Assembly (NCBI GenBank): GCA_947494325.1
Contig: CANLUS010000001.1
Span: 496,001 to 560,000, forward strand
Source of the DNA: an uncultured Flavobacteriaceae bacterium
Lineage (GTDB): Bacteria > Bacteroidota > Bacteroidia > Flavobacteriales > Flavobacteriaceae
Direction of reading: 5' to 3'
Length of the DNA stretch: 64,000 bases
Part shown: piece after piece, positions 52,817-62,336 of the stretch
Layout of the letters: each line of letters starts with the position of its first letter
How positions within the stretch are numbered: the first letter of the stretch is position 1
Made by a program: the position numbers and the translations under genes
Notes under the pieces: generated by a model
The model's input: the letters and a program-made list of their open reading frames with translations, nothing else
Databases searched by the model: none
Told to the model about the DNA's origin: nothing

Positions 52817-53684
52817 TTGTTTCTAAAAATTTTATAATGTGTTCAGCAATATTTACCTTGGTGTAGGCTTCAACTCCTTGTAACCCCGGCGAGGCGTTTA
52901 CTTCAATTAGCAATGGCCCTCTTTTCGATACAATCATATCCACTCCCGCTACCGGCAACCCTAAATGACGCGCTGCCTGCAATGCGATTCTTGTTTCTTT
53001 CGCAGAAATAGTTACTACTTCTCCAGTACCTCCTCTATGAATATTTGATCTAAACTCGCCAACTTCCCCCTTTCTTTTCATTGCCGCTACAACTTTATTA
53101 CCAACAACAATAGCGCGAATATCTTCGCCATTAGATTCTTCGATATATTCTTGAAGCATAAAGCTAGCATTCATAGTATAGAATGTATCAATTATCGATT
53201 TCGCTGACTTCTGGGTTTCTGCCAGCACAACGCCGAGACCTTGTGTTCCTTCTTGTAGTTTGATAATTATTGGAGGTCCGCCTAACAACTCTATTTGTTC
53301 TTTAATATTTTTGGTGTTAGTAGAAAAAACAGTTTGCGGAATCGGGACATTTTTTCTATTCATTATCTGAAGTGTTCTCACTTTATTTTGTGCCCTCAAG
53401 ATGCCTAGAGAACGTGCTGTGCTAAAAACACCATTCATCTCGAATTCTTTAACAATTGCAGCACCATGGCGGCTTACTGAACCTCCAATTCTCGGAATTA
53501 TTACATCTGCTTTATCAATAATATTTTCGCCTTCAAAAATAATTTGCGGTCTTCCTTTACCCAGTTTTACAGAACATTTGGTGTGGTTCACTACACGAAC
53601 ATGATGTCCTCTTTCTTCGGCTTCTTCCACCAATCTTTTGGTCGAATATATACTTTCGCCAACAGATAATACAAATATTTTCAT
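52782..53684 (-). CDS. rimK: RimK-type ATP-grasp glutamate ligase
   Basis: A 300-residue ATP-grasp enzyme of the ribosomal protein S6 modification type. The N-terminal domain begins MKIFVLSVGESIYSTKRLVEEAEE. The ATP-grasp core includes GGPPIIIKLQEGTQGLGVVLAE, LQEYIEESNGEDIRAIVVGNKVVAAM, RGGTGEVV and the metal site LIEVNASPGLQGVE. RimK adds glutamate residues to the C terminus of ribosomal protein S6 in E. coli. The gene lies between a hydrolase-OsmC fusion gene (13-base gap) and the aspartoacylase-like gene (35-base overlap). Confidence 0.88.
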   Translation of the reverse strand: MKIFVLSVGESIYSTKRLVEEAEERGHHVRVVNHTKCSVKLGKGRPQIIFEGENIIDKADVIIPRIGGSVSRHGAAIVKEFEMNGVFSTARSLGILRAQNKVRTLQIMNRKNVPIPQTVFSTNTKNIKEQIELLGGPPIIIKLQEGTQGLGVVLAETQKSAKSIIDTFYTMNASFMLQEYIEESNGEDIRAIVVGNKVVAAMKRKGEVGEFRSNIHRGGTGEVVTISAKETRIALQAARHLGLPVAGVDMIVSKRGPLLIEVNASPGLQGVEAYTKVNIAEHIIKFLETNVRKRFQKRTR

Positions 53685-53697
53685 TGGTTGGTTGTGG

Positions 53698-54909
53698 TTA
53701 TCTTAAAACTGTTTCTATCTCTATTTTATTTTCTAAGGTTCTATGTACTGGGCATCTATTTGCAATTTCTAATAATCTTTTTCTCTCTTCGAAAGTCAAA
53801 TCGCCTACTAACTCTATCGTTCTTACAAACTTATCAATTTTTGCCGTTCTATCACTACTACATGAATTACAATCATCGGCATGCTGCTTAAAATGCTCTA
53901 AATGTACCAGAACCTCGTCTAAATCCCATTTTTTCCTATCCGCATACATGCGTAAAGTGATCGCTGTACAAGATCCTAAACTAGCTAATAACAATTCATA
54001 CGGGGTTGCTCCAACATCATTTCCTCCATATTTTTTAGGTTCATCTGCAATAATAGAATGTGATCTTGCTGAAATTTCTGTAGAATACTTGGTCCTACCA
54101 ATTCTCACTACGGTTTGTTTGTCTGTTTGAAGAGCAGTCACCTCATCAAATTTGACATAGCGTCTTACCCAACTTGAAACTACCGCTCCTACATAAAAAG
54201 AATCCTCTTTATTGGTCAGTAAATGATTTGCTCCATCTAAAGAAATAAAGCTTTTTGGGTGGTGCGCAGCACTATAAATTTCTTTTGCGTTTTGTATTTC
54301 TACAACCCTATCTTGCGGTGAATGCAAGACTAAAATAGGCTTCCTAGATTTTTTGAGAAGCGTTGGCATATCTTTAGATCCCAGATCATCCAAAAATTGT
54401 TTTTTTATGGTGAATTGCCTTCCGGCTATTTCAAAAGTTGCTTCCCCGTCTAGGTTAATATCCTCGAGATGATCTTCGAATAAATGTTCTACATGTGAGG
54501 GTCTTGATGGTGCTCCAATAGTAACTATTGCTTGAATGGAATCTATTCGATTCGCAGCGAATATACCTGCAGCTCCCCCAAGAGAGTGTCCAATAATTAT
54601 TTTCGGGGATTCATGATTTTCTTTTAAATATTCTGCTGCAGCTATTAAATCACTAATATTTGTAGAGAAATTTGAATCTTCAAAAGCGCCTTCACTATTG
54701 CCTAACCCTGTAAAGTCAAAACGCATTACGGCAATTCTATTTTGGGTTAAAGCCTTTGAGATATTTCGTACAGCAGTAAAATTTTTATTCCCGGTGAAAA
54801 AATGGGCAAACAAGGCATAACTTAATGGTTTCTTATCAATAGGAAAATCAATATTCCCTTCTAAAAGTAAACCTCTATCATTTTTAAATTGAATTTTTTT
54901 ACTGTACAT
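53698..54909 (-). CDS. Bifunctional alpha/beta hydrolase-OsmC protein
   Basis: A 403-residue fusion. The N-terminal alpha/beta hydrolase domain (about 1-255) has ALFAHFFTGNKNF, the nucleophile elbow GHSLGGAAG, and LHSPQDRVVEI with the later GANHLL supplying Asp and His. The C-terminal OsmC domain (about 265-403) has the redox Cys in GSCTAITLRMYAD and the second in NRCPVHRTLE. Such fusions are widespread in Bacteroidota and Proteobacteria, but their substrate is unknown. It is the first gene of the unit that continues with rimK. Confidence 0.85.
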   Translation of the reverse strand: MYSKKIQFKNDRGLLLEGNIDFPIDKKPLSYALFAHFFTGNKNFTAVRNISKALTQNRIAVMRFDFTGLGNSEGAFEDSNFSTNISDLIAAAEYLKENHESPKIIIGHSLGGAAGIFAANRIDSIQAIVTIGAPSRPSHVEHLFEDHLEDINLDGEATFEIAGRQFTIKKQFLDDLGSKDMPTLLKKSRKPILVLHSPQDRVVEIQNAKEIYSAAHHPKSFISLDGANHLLTNKEDSFYVGAVVSSWVRRYVKFDEVTALQTDKQTVVRIGRTKYSTEISARSHSIIADEPKKYGGNDVGATPYELLLASLGSCTAITLRMYADRKKWDLDEVLVHLEHFKQHADDCNSCSSDRTAKIDKFVRTIELVGDLTFEERKRLLEIANRCPVHRTLENKIEIETVLR

Positions 54910-55044
54910 AATTTTTGGATTTCGCTAATCAATTGGTAGTAAAATTTAAAATAACTTACTAGAGCTTCTAAAGTTAAGTCTTTAAAACGTTTCTAAATAA
55001 TAAAAAATAATCCAATTCGTTTTTAACATCAGCTTAGGATGTCT

Positions 55045-55052
55045 TACCTTTG
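55045..55052 (+). promoter_or_regulatory. TAnnTTTG promoter element of sdhC
   Basis: TACCTTTG, a perfect match, 22 bases before the chosen ATG. It supports the shorter start at 55075 over the in-frame ATG at 55039. Confidence 0.7.
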
Positions 55053-55074
55053 CTTTAATATAAAACTAATCAAA

Positions 55075-55761
55075 ATGAGTGGAATTTTAAATTCTTCTAT
55101 TGCGAGAAAATTTGCCATGGCACTTTCGGCTTTTTTTCTGATGTTCTTTTTACTACAACATTTTGCAATTAACGTTACTTCAATTTTTAGTGCCGATATA
55201 TTTAACGATCTTTCCCACTTTATGGGTACCAATCCTCTGGTACAATATGCGCTACAACCCGTCTTAATATTCGGCGTTGTCTTCCATTTTGTAATGGGCT
55301 TCATTTTAGAGATCAAAAACAAAAATGCCCGAACCGTAAAATACGCCAAAAATAATGGTGCTGCAAATTCATCATGGATGAGTAGAAATATGATTTGGAG
55401 TGGACTCGCCATTTTAGCATTTATAGCATTACATTTCTATGACTTTTGGTTTCCAGAGATAAAGACCAAGTTTATTGAAGGAGATATGTCTGGTCTAATA
55501 GACGCAAATAATGCAGAAAGCGGTTTGAGATATTACGAAGAGTTACAACATAAATTTGTAGATGTTTGGAGGGTTGTATTGTATGTAATTGCCTTTGTGT
55601 TCTTAGCTCTGCATTTATTACACGGATTCAATTCGGCATTTCAATCGGTTGGAGCGAACAATAAATATACGAAAGGATTGAAAACTTTTGGAAAATTATA
55701 CGCGATCTTAATTCCTTTAGGGTTTGTAGTTATTGCACTTTTCCATCATTTAAATCACTAA
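55075..55761 (+). CDS. sdhC: Succinate dehydrogenase cytochrome b subunit
   Basis: A 228-residue membrane protein with five transmembrane helices (about residues 10-35, 55-80, 100-120, 155-180 and 200-220). This is the single-subunit type-B cytochrome b558 of Bacteroidota. Conserved His residues in MFFLLQHFAIN, IFGVVFHFVMG, IALHFYDF and LHLLHGFNS are placed to ligate two hemes. It anchors the SdhAB head to the inner membrane and exchanges electrons with menaquinone. It starts the sdhCAB operon, 12 bases before sdhA. Confidence 0.9.
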   Translation: MSGILNSSIARKFAMALSAFFLMFFLLQHFAINVTSIFSADIFNDLSHFMGTNPLVQYALQPVLIFGVVFHFVMGFILEIKNKNARTVKYAKNNGAANSSWMSRNMIWSGLAILAFIALHFYDFWFPEIKTKFIEGDMSGLIDANNAESGLRYYEELQHKFVDVWRVVLYVIAFVFLALHLLHGFNSAFQSVGANNKYTKGLKTFGKLYAILIPLGFVVIALFHHLNH

Positions 55762-55773
55762 CAAAATATATCT

Positions 55774-57774
55774 ATGGCAACATTAGATTCTAAAATACCA
55801 GATGGTCCATTAAAAGATAAATGGACAAATCATAAAAATACTATTGATTTGGTGAACCCTGCCAATAAACGTAATATTGACGTTATTGTGGTAGGAACTG
55901 GTTTAGCAGGTGGTTCTGCCGCTGCAACACTAGCCGAACTTGGTTACAATGTAAAAGCATTCTGTTTTCAAGATTCTCCACGTCGTGCGCACTCTATTGC
56001 CGCTCAGGGCGGAATAAATGCTGCAAAAAACTATCAAGGTGATGGAGATTCTACCTATCGCTTATTCTACGATACTGTAAAAGGTGGTGATTATCGTTCA
56101 CGAGAAGCAAATGTATATCGATTGGCAGAAGTTTCTGCAAATATTATCGATCAGTGCGTTGCTCAAGGTGTTCCTTTTGCTCGTGACTATGGTGGTTTGT
56201 TAGACAATCGTTCTTTTGGAGGTGTACTCGTTTCGAGAACGTTCTATGCCAAAGGGCAAACGGGTCAACAATTACTATTGGGTGCCTATTCTGCTATGAA
56301 TCGTCAAATCGGTCGTGGTAAAATTAAAATGTACAACCGTCATGAAATGTTAGATGTTGTGATCGTTGACGGAAAAGCACGTGGAATTATTACACGAAAC
56401 TTGGTCAATGGCGAAATTGAGCGTCACTCGGCACATGCCGTAGTTCTCGGTACAGGTGGTTATGGCAACGTATTCTTTTTATCAACTAATGCCATGGGTA
56501 GTAATGTTACTGCTGGTTGGAAAGCGCATAAAAAAGGAGCGTTCTTCGCAAACCCTTGTTATACACAAATTCACCCAACATGTATTCCTGTTTCTGGAGA
56601 TCATCAATCAAAATTAACATTGATGTCTGAATCATTGCGTAATGACGGACGGATTTGGGTACCTAAACATAAAAAAGATGTTGAGGCTATTAGAAATAAA
56701 ACATTGAAACCAACGCAGCTTTCTGAAGAAGATAGAGACTATTATTTAGAGCGGCGTTATCCGGCTTTTGGAAATTTAGTTCCTCGTGATGTTGCATCTC
56801 GTGCGGCTAAAGAACGTTGTGATGCAGGTTTTGGCGTTAACGCAACAGGTGAAGCAGTATATTTAGATTTTGCTTCAGCAATACAACGTTATGGAAAAGA
56901 GCAAGCCCATATAAAAGGATTAAATGAAAATGATGATGCCTTGGTAAAATCATTGGGTAAAGAAGTGGTGAAAGCCAAATATGGAAACCTATTCCAGATG
57001 TATGAGAAAATCGTCGATGAGAACCCTTATGAAACGCCAATGATGATTTACCCTGCAGTACATTACACAATGGGTGGTGTTTGGGTAGATTATAATTTAC
57101 AAACAACAGTTCCTGGATTATTTTGTATCGGCGAAGCCAACTTCTCAGATCATGGTGCGAACCGTTTAGGAGCCTCTGCCTTAATGCAAGGATTGGCTGA
57201 TGGTTATTTTGTATTGCCTTATACTATCGGTGATTACTTATCTGATGATATCAGAACGGGTACTATCTCAACTGATAGTCCTGAGTTTGAAGAAGCCGAA
57301 AAATCTGTAAAGGAAACTATCAATCATTTTATCAACAATGATGGTAGCAAACCTGTGGATTATTTCCATAAGAAGCTAGGAAAAATCATGTGGAACAAAT
57401 GCGGGATGTCTAGAAATGAAAAGGAATTAAAAGAAGCCATTTCTGAAATTGCGGAGCTTAGAGCTGAATTCTACAAGGACGTAAAAGTTCCTGGATCGGC
57501 GAACGAATTCAACGAAGAATTAGCCAAGGCCGGTCGTGTAGCAGACTTTTTAGAATTAGGGGAGTTATTTGCGAAAGATGCCTTGCAAAGAGAAGAATCT
57601 GCTGGAGGACATTTTAGAGAAGAACATCAAACAGAAGAAGGCGAAGCGAAGCGTAGAAAGGAATTTCAATATGCTTCTGCCTGGGAATATAAAGGGGAAC
57701 CTAAAGATGCAGTATTGCATAAGGAAGAACTGACATATGATAATATTCAAGTAAAAGAAAGAAGTTATAAATAA
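55774..57774 (+). CDS. sdhA: Succinate dehydrogenase/fumarate reductase flavoprotein subunit
   Basis: A 666-residue FAD protein. The N-terminal Rossmann motif is [20 protein letters not shown], the flavin-attachment His lies in [15 protein letters not shown], and the active-site region includes [20 protein letters not shown] and the Arg/His of [12 protein letters not shown]. The C-terminal flavin motif is [17 protein letters not shown]. With sdhB and sdhC it forms the menaquinone-linked type-B enzyme of the TCA cycle. It lies 11 bases before sdhB. Confidence 0.95.
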   Translation: MATLDSKIPDGPLKDKWTNHKNTIDLVNPANKRNIDVIVVGTGLAGGSAAATLAELGYNVKAFCFQDSPRRAHSIAAQGGINAAKNYQGDGDSTYRLFYDTVKGGDYRSREANVYRLAEVSANIIDQCVAQGVPFARDYGGLLDNRSFGGVLVSRTFYAKGQTGQQLLLGAYSAMNRQIGRGKIKMYNRHEMLDVVIVDGKARGIITRNLVNGEIERHSAHAVVLGTGGYGNVFFLSTNAMGSNVTAGWKAHKKGAFFANPCYTQIHPTCIPVSGDHQSKLTLMSESLRNDGRIWVPKHKKDVEAIRNKTLKPTQLSEEDRDYYLERRYPAFGNLVPRDVASRAAKERCDAGFGVNATGEAVYLDFASAIQRYGKEQAHIKGLNENDDALVKSLGKEVVKAKYGNLFQMYEKIVDENPYETPMMIYPAVHYTMGGVWVDYNLQTTVPGLFCIGEANFSDHGANRLGASALMQGLADGYFVLPYTIGDYLSDDIRTGTISTDSPEFEEAEKSVKETINHFINNDGSKPVDYFHKKLGKIMWNKCGMSRNEKELKEAISEIAELRAEFYKDVKVPGSANEFNEELAKAGRVADFLELGELFAKDALQREESAGGHFREEHQTEEGEAKRRKEFQYASAWEYKGEPKDAVLHKEELTYDNIQVKERSYK

Positions 57775-57785
57775 TACCATAAATT

Positions 57786-58532
57786 ATGAATTTAACTTTA
57801 AAAATATGGCGTCAGAAAAACGCTAACGATAAAGGACAAATAGTAACCTATCCTATTACTGGTATAGAAGGTGATATGTCATTTTTGGAGATGCTAGATA
57901 TCCTTAATGATCAATTAATTACAAATGGTGATGATCCTGTTGCTTTTGATCATGATTGTAGAGAAGGAATTTGCGGAATGTGTTCGTTATACATCAATGG
58001 AGAAGCGCATGGACCAGATAGATTAGTTACAACTTGTCAGCTACACATGCGAAAGTTTAAAGATGGTGATACTATTTTTATCGAGCCGTTTAGAGCAAAG
58101 GCATTTCCGGTAATTAAAGATTTAGTAGTCGATAGAAGTTCTTTTGATCGTATTCAACATTCTGGTGGTTTTATTTCGGTAAACACTTCAGGAAATACGC
58201 AAGATGCGAATTCAATTCCGATTTCTAAAAATGCTGCCGATGAAGCGATGGATGCTGCTACTTGTATTGGATGTGGTGCCTGCGTAGCGAGTTGTAAAAA
58301 CTCTTCTGCTATGTTATTCGTTTCTGCAAAGGTTTCTCAATATGCTTTATTACCTCAAGGGCAAGTAGAGGCTACAGATCGTGTTTTAAACATGGTGAAA
58401 CAAATGGACGAAGAAGGTTTTGGAAACTGTACCAACACCGGCGCATGTGAAGTAGAATGTCCAAAAGGTATTTCATTAGAAAACATCGCACGAATGAATC
58501 GTGAATATTTAAGTGCTAGTTTGAAAGGTTAA
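57786..58532 (+). CDS. sdhB: Succinate dehydrogenase/fumarate reductase iron-sulfur subunit
   Basis: A 248-residue electron-transfer subunit. The [2Fe-2S] cluster is bound by [15 protein letters not shown] plus a later Cys in TTCQLH. The [4Fe-4S] and [3Fe-4S] sites are in [13 protein letters not shown] and [15 protein letters not shown]. It passes electrons between SdhA and the heme subunit. It is the last gene of the sdhCAB unit and is followed by a strong terminator. Confidence 0.95.
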   Translation: MNLTLKIWRQKNANDKGQIVTYPITGIEGDMSFLEMLDILNDQLITNGDDPVAFDHDCREGICGMCSLYINGEAHGPDRLVTTCQLHMRKFKDGDTIFIEPFRAKAFPVIKDLVVDRSSFDRIQHSGGFISVNTSGNTQDANSIPISKNAADEAMDAATCIGCGACVASCKNSSAMLFVSAKVSQYALLPQGQVEATDRVLNMVKQMDEEGFGNCTNTGACEVECPKGISLENIARMNREYLSASLKG

Positions 58533-58554
58533 CTTCGATTCATACAATAAAATC

Positions 58555-58583
58555 AAAACCCCAAGTTTCACTTGGGGTTTTTT
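58555..58583 (+). terminator. Terminator after sdhB
   Basis: Perfect 12-bp stem AAAACCCCAAGT / ACTTGGGGTTTT with a 3-base loop, then TT. The flanking A-run lets it also terminate the convergent small gene at 58607. Confidence 0.85.
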
Positions 58584-58606
58584 ATATGATAGACTATACT
58601 ATAACT

Positions 58607-59008
58607 CTAGTCCAAATCTGTAGTCGCTATTTGCGACTCAATAATTTTGATATAGAAAGACGGAATTTCTTTTCCTGTCACCAATTTTCCTTCTTGATAG
58701 GCCTTTTTAATATTGGATAGCGTTACCATTTGATTGGCTTTTAACTTTCGGGCATAGAATCTAGCATCTTCATTTAACTGACCTCCTGCCACTTCCTCAG
58801 CTGGAAATCCTGGAAATTTGATCGTAAAACCTTTAATGGTAAATGTTTGGTTATCTATGAAACCGGAACAATGAAGTTCGATAACATCGGACATTAATTG
58901 TTCTTTAGTTAATCGAACCATACACTTATCAAATGAGGTTGGTTCTGAATACGAACTTAATGTCAAGAAAAAAATTGCGGAGAGTATTGTTACTATTTTC
59001 ATAATCAA
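58607..59008 (-). CDS. Small secreted protein resembling the GldM C-terminal domain
   Basis: A 133-residue exported protein with a signal peptide (about 1-22). The mature part contains IELHCSGFIDNQTFTIKGFTIKFPGFP, then GGQLNEDARFYARKLKANQMVTLSNIK. Those blocks recall the last beta domain of GldM/PorM, a type IX secretion motor protein, in which similar strands end with (R/K)RGD..TI..IK. I see no membrane helix, so it is not GldM itself. It could be an orphan domain or partner; I am only moderately sure of the resemblance. Confidence 0.5.
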   Translation of the reverse strand: MIMKIVTILSAIFFLTLSSYSEPTSFDKCMVRLTKEQLMSDVIELHCSGFIDNQTFTIKGFTIKFPGFPAEEVAGGQLNEDARFYARKLKANQMVTLSNIKKAYQEGKLVTGKEIPSFYIKIIESQIATTDLD

Positions 59009-59090
59009 TACGTTTTATATAGGTATGTAACGTAAAAATTACCTCATTTATTATTGTAGATTACGTAAATTTATAATCCTAAAATAAATT

Positions 59091-60248
59091 ATGTCTTTTA
59101 ACAATGCCTCTTTGTTATCAAAACTCCCAGATGTTAAGACTACCATCTTTACAGTTATGGGAAAATTGGCTAACGATTATAATGCCATTAATTTATCACA
59201 AGGCTTTCCTGATTTTCCATCTGATCCAATATTGATAGATCTGGTTTCACAAGCGATGAGTAATGGGAAAAATCAATACGCTCCAATGCAAGGAACCTTA
59301 GGGTTACGACAATCTTTGGCCGAAAAGTTTGATCATTTGTATAGTACCAATTATCATCCTGAAAAGGAAATAACCATTACAGCTGGCGCTACACAGGCGA
59401 TTTTCACCATTATATCTGCTTTTATACATGAGCATGATGAAGTGATCATTTTCAAGCCGGCCTATGATTGTTATGAACCAGCTATTGAACTTATGAAAGG
59501 TACTTCAGTTGTTGTGCAACTAGAATCTCCTCGTTTTAAAGTTGATTGGGAGGTCGTAAGAAAATTAATCAACTCGAACACAAAAATGATTATCATTAAT
59601 ACTCCACATAACCCTTCTGGTACCATATGGAGTAAAGAGGATATGTTAAAACTCGAAGCTCTTGTCAAAGACACCAATATTATCATTCTCAGCGACGAAG
59701 TTTATGAGCACATCATTTTCGACGGCCATCAACATCAAAGTGCTTGTTTATTTCCAGGGCTAAAAGAACGTAGTTTTATATGCGCTTCTTTTGGTAAAAC
59801 ATTTCACAATACTGGTTGGAAAATGGGGTATTGCGTTGCACCCGCTGAGTTGATGCATGAATTTAGAAAGGTACATCAGTTTAATGTTTTCTGTATAAAT
59901 CATCCAATGCAAGTGGCTTTTGCTACACATTTAAAAGAACCTAAGAATTACCAATATATTAGCAGTTTTTATCAAGAGAAGAGAAATTTTTTCCTAAACG
60001 CCATCAAAGGGTCACGTTTCACATGTATTCCTTCGAGCGGTACCTATTTTCAAGTGCTAGATTATAGCGCAATAACTGACGAAAATGATATTGATTTTGC
60101 AAAAAGACTGGTAACAAAAAATAAATTAGCGTCGATTCCGATATCAGTCTTCAATGAAGCAGATAACCATGACACATTACTTCGTTTTTGTTTTGCAAAG
60201 AAGAAAGATACTTTAGAAAAAGCCGCTGAAATAATTTGTAATATTTAA
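59091..60248 (+). CDS. PLP-dependent methionine aminotransferase
   Basis: A 385-residue class I/II aminotransferase. The PLP-binding pattern is ITAGATQAIFTIISAF, INTPHNPSGTIW, ILSDEVYEHIIFDG, and the Schiff-base lysine in SFGKTFHNTGWKMGYC. A C-terminal Arg in LRFCFAKK binds the substrate carboxylate. The sequence is close to the YbdL/MtnE-like group that uses methionine to transaminate 2-keto acids. Kynurenine aminotransferase III is a related alternative. Confidence 0.85.
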   Translation: MSFNNASLLSKLPDVKTTIFTVMGKLANDYNAINLSQGFPDFPSDPILIDLVSQAMSNGKNQYAPMQGTLGLRQSLAEKFDHLYSTNYHPEKEITITAGATQAIFTIISAFIHEHDEVIIFKPAYDCYEPAIELMKGTSVVVQLESPRFKVDWEVVRKLINSNTKMIIINTPHNPSGTIWSKEDMLKLEALVKDTNIIILSDEVYEHIIFDGHQHQSACLFPGLKERSFICASFGKTFHNTGWKMGYCVAPAELMHEFRKVHQFNVFCINHPMQVAFATHLKEPKNYQYISSFYQEKRNFFLNAIKGSRFTCIPSSGTYFQVLDYSAITDENDIDFAKRLVTKNKLASIPISVFNEADNHDTLLRFCFAKKKDTLEKAAEIICNI

Positions 60249-60303
60249 ATCAAGGCATCATTTTTGATATCTTTATGTTTCATTTAACACTTACTTGATT
60301 TAC

Positions 60304-61125
60304 ATGCCTTTCTATCTCAAAAAAAGTAGCTATATGCTACTGCTCTTAGTCGCTTACTCATTGCAAACATTTGCACAAGAAGAAAGTTGGGAAACCTATA
60401 TCAAAAAAACAGATAACCATTTAATGGAGGTCACGGTAAATATGGATCTCTACTTTTCACGTCCTAATTATAAAAATTTGTTGATTGTGGCCACTAAAAC
60501 TAGTGATTGTTATAAGAATGGTTTTCCTAGACCGAGCGGCCTCGAAGATTTCTATACTTTTTCAGATTCGTTGGCTTATAAAATTGATAAAATCACCAAA
60601 AATAAGTTAGCTGGCATCATTACCTATAAGTGTACTGGATTTGATATCTATTATGTAAAAGATACCACTAAAATTAGAAGTACTCTTGACAAAACAATCC
60701 AAAGAAACTTTGCCAGTAAAAAGAACTATTTGACCATTAAACCCGATAGAAAATGGCAGTATTTTAGTGAAACTTTATTACCAGCTGATCTGTCCAATGA
60801 ATTTTTTGTCAACCATGAATACCTGTCTGAACTGGCTCAAAACGGAGATGCATTAAATACTCCTAGAAAAATTAATCATTGGTTCTATTTTAACAATATA
60901 AAAAGACGCACGAAATTCGTCGATAAATCTAAAGTTTTAAATTTTTCGGTTGATTCTTTAGCGTATAAAAAAGAGAAAAGATATCCATATCAAGTGGTGC
61001 TCTCTAGAAAAGACTCGGTACATCCCGCTAATATTTCAGCTATTACAAAAGTACTAAGACAGTTATCGCAGCGCTATTACGGAAAATATGATGGATGGGA
61101 AATGAATACTGTTTTAGAAGATTAA
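60304..61125 (+). CDS. Secreted DUF695/RraB-like protein
   Basis: A 273-residue protein from the ATG at 60304, with a signal-like N terminus (about 7-25, ending QTFAQ). The middle (EESWETYIKKTDNHLMEVTVNM...) resembles DUF695. The C-terminal part (RKINHWFYFNNIKRRTKF ... YPYQVVLSRKD ... YYGKYDGWEM) resembles RraB, a ribonuclease E regulator, and DUF695-RraB pairings are known in cytoplasmic proteins. The export signal is odd for an RNase regulator, so the exported form probably does something else. A TTG at 60295 is another possible start. Confidence 0.55.
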   Translation: MPFYLKKSSYMLLLLVAYSLQTFAQEESWETYIKKTDNHLMEVTVNMDLYFSRPNYKNLLIVATKTSDCYKNGFPRPSGLEDFYTFSDSLAYKIDKITKNKLAGIITYKCTGFDIYYVKDTTKIRSTLDKTIQRNFASKKNYLTIKPDRKWQYFSETLLPADLSNEFFVNHEYLSELAQNGDALNTPRKINHWFYFNNIKRRTKFVDKSKVLNFSVDSLAYKKEKRYPYQVVLSRKDSVHPANISAITKVLRQLSQRYYGKYDGWEMNTVLED

Positions 61126-62276
61126 AATGCAGCGTACACCTTTTTCATAAAGGCTTCAATTTTTGAAGGTTCTAACCAACGCGTTACAATCACCAGGTTT
61201 TTTTCTTGATCGATAACTATAAAATTTCCTCCAAAGCCAGCGGCATAATATATTTTTTCTGAAAGACCTCCCCAGTGACGTTTTCCTTTCTTATTTAACC
61301 ACCACATGTAACCATAGTTACTATTTGGCCTAGATGGTGTTCTCGCTTTAGCTATCCATTCGCTACTCAATAATCGTTTCGTATTCCAAACCCCATCATT
61401 CAAGAATAAGAGTCCGAAGCGAGCCATATCTTCAGCAGAAATAAATAATCCAGCTCCTGAGTGTCCTCCACCGGTTACAGATTTCATATTGATGCCATCT
61501 ATTTCTGTCCAAGCTTTTTTATAGCCATGCCATCTCCAAGTTGTGGATGCTCCAATAGGGTCCATAACTTCATCCTTCAATACTTGTGGTAAGGGTTTTC
61601 TCCATACATGTGTTAACGAATAGGCCAATACATTTACGCGTACATCATTATATTCCATAACAGTACCTGGTTCATGCAATTTTCTATATTTCCAATCGTC
61701 TAAGTCTCCTTCTCTTGGAGGACGGTCGGCCCAGTCTTTTCCTCCCCATAATTGTCCTGACCAATCAGAATTTTGTTGTAATAAATGCTCCCAGGTTATT
61801 TTACTATTGTGGCGCCCGTCAAACGTACCATCCCAGATGTAAGTACCAACTTTATCGTTGACATTTGCAATTAATCTATGATCAGAAGCTAAGCCCGCCA
61901 TGGTAGATAAGAAACTTTTCGTAACACTAAAAGTCATATCCACTCGTTTTATATCGCCCCATTTGGCAATTATATAACCATCTTTTAAGATCATTCCTGC
62001 GGGGCCTCCTCGTTTCTTAGTAGGGCCTAAAATTTCATGAAATGGCTCTCTTTCAAACCCTTTGAGAATTGCTCTTCTTAAGTCTCTTGATCCCGAATAT
62101 TCGTTCGATTTTGCAAAAGAAACAGCCTCTTCTAAGGTTACTTCATTAATTTTATAGTCTTTTGCAAGCTTCTCTTTCCATACTTCATTTCGTCCAGGAA
62201 AATACTCCAATTGTTGCGCATAAAATTGAGTAATTGAGCCTAAAAACAATATGATAAGAAGCACCTTTTTTTCCAT
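61122..62276 (-). CDS. Serine hydrolase (class C beta-lactamase-like)
   Basis: A 384-residue exported protein with a signal peptide (1-20). The active-site motifs are Ser117-x-x-Lys120 (SVTKSF), a Tyr-x-Asn-like MEYNDV, and HWGG near residue 340. This penicillin-binding/beta-lactamase fold group is mostly esterases, DD-peptidases and beta-lactamase-like enzymes; beta-lactam hydrolysis is not implied. Its stop codon overlaps that of the convergent DUF695/RraB-like gene by four bases. Confidence 0.82.
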   Translation of the reverse strand: MEKKVLLIILFLGSITQFYAQQLEYFPGRNEVWKEKLAKDYKINEVTLEEAVSFAKSNEYSGSRDLRRAILKGFEREPFHEILGPTKKRGGPAGMILKDGYIIAKWGDIKRVDMTFSVTKSFLSTMAGLASDHRLIANVNDKVGTYIWDGTFDGRHNSKITWEHLLQQNSDWSGQLWGGKDWADRPPREGDLDDWKYRKLHEPGTVMEYNDVRVNVLAYSLTHVWRKPLPQVLKDEVMDPIGASTTWRWHGYKKAWTEIDGINMKSVTGGGHSGAGLFISAEDMARFGLLFLNDGVWNTKRLLSSEWIAKARTPSRPNSNYGYMWWLNKKGKRHWGGLSEKIYYAAGFGGNFIVIDQEKNLVIVTRWLEPSKIEAFMKKVYAAF

Positions 62277-62336
62277 TTAATATGATTGTTTAATTCTTTT
62301 ATTTTGTCTTGTATGAAATTACAACATTTCTACAAG

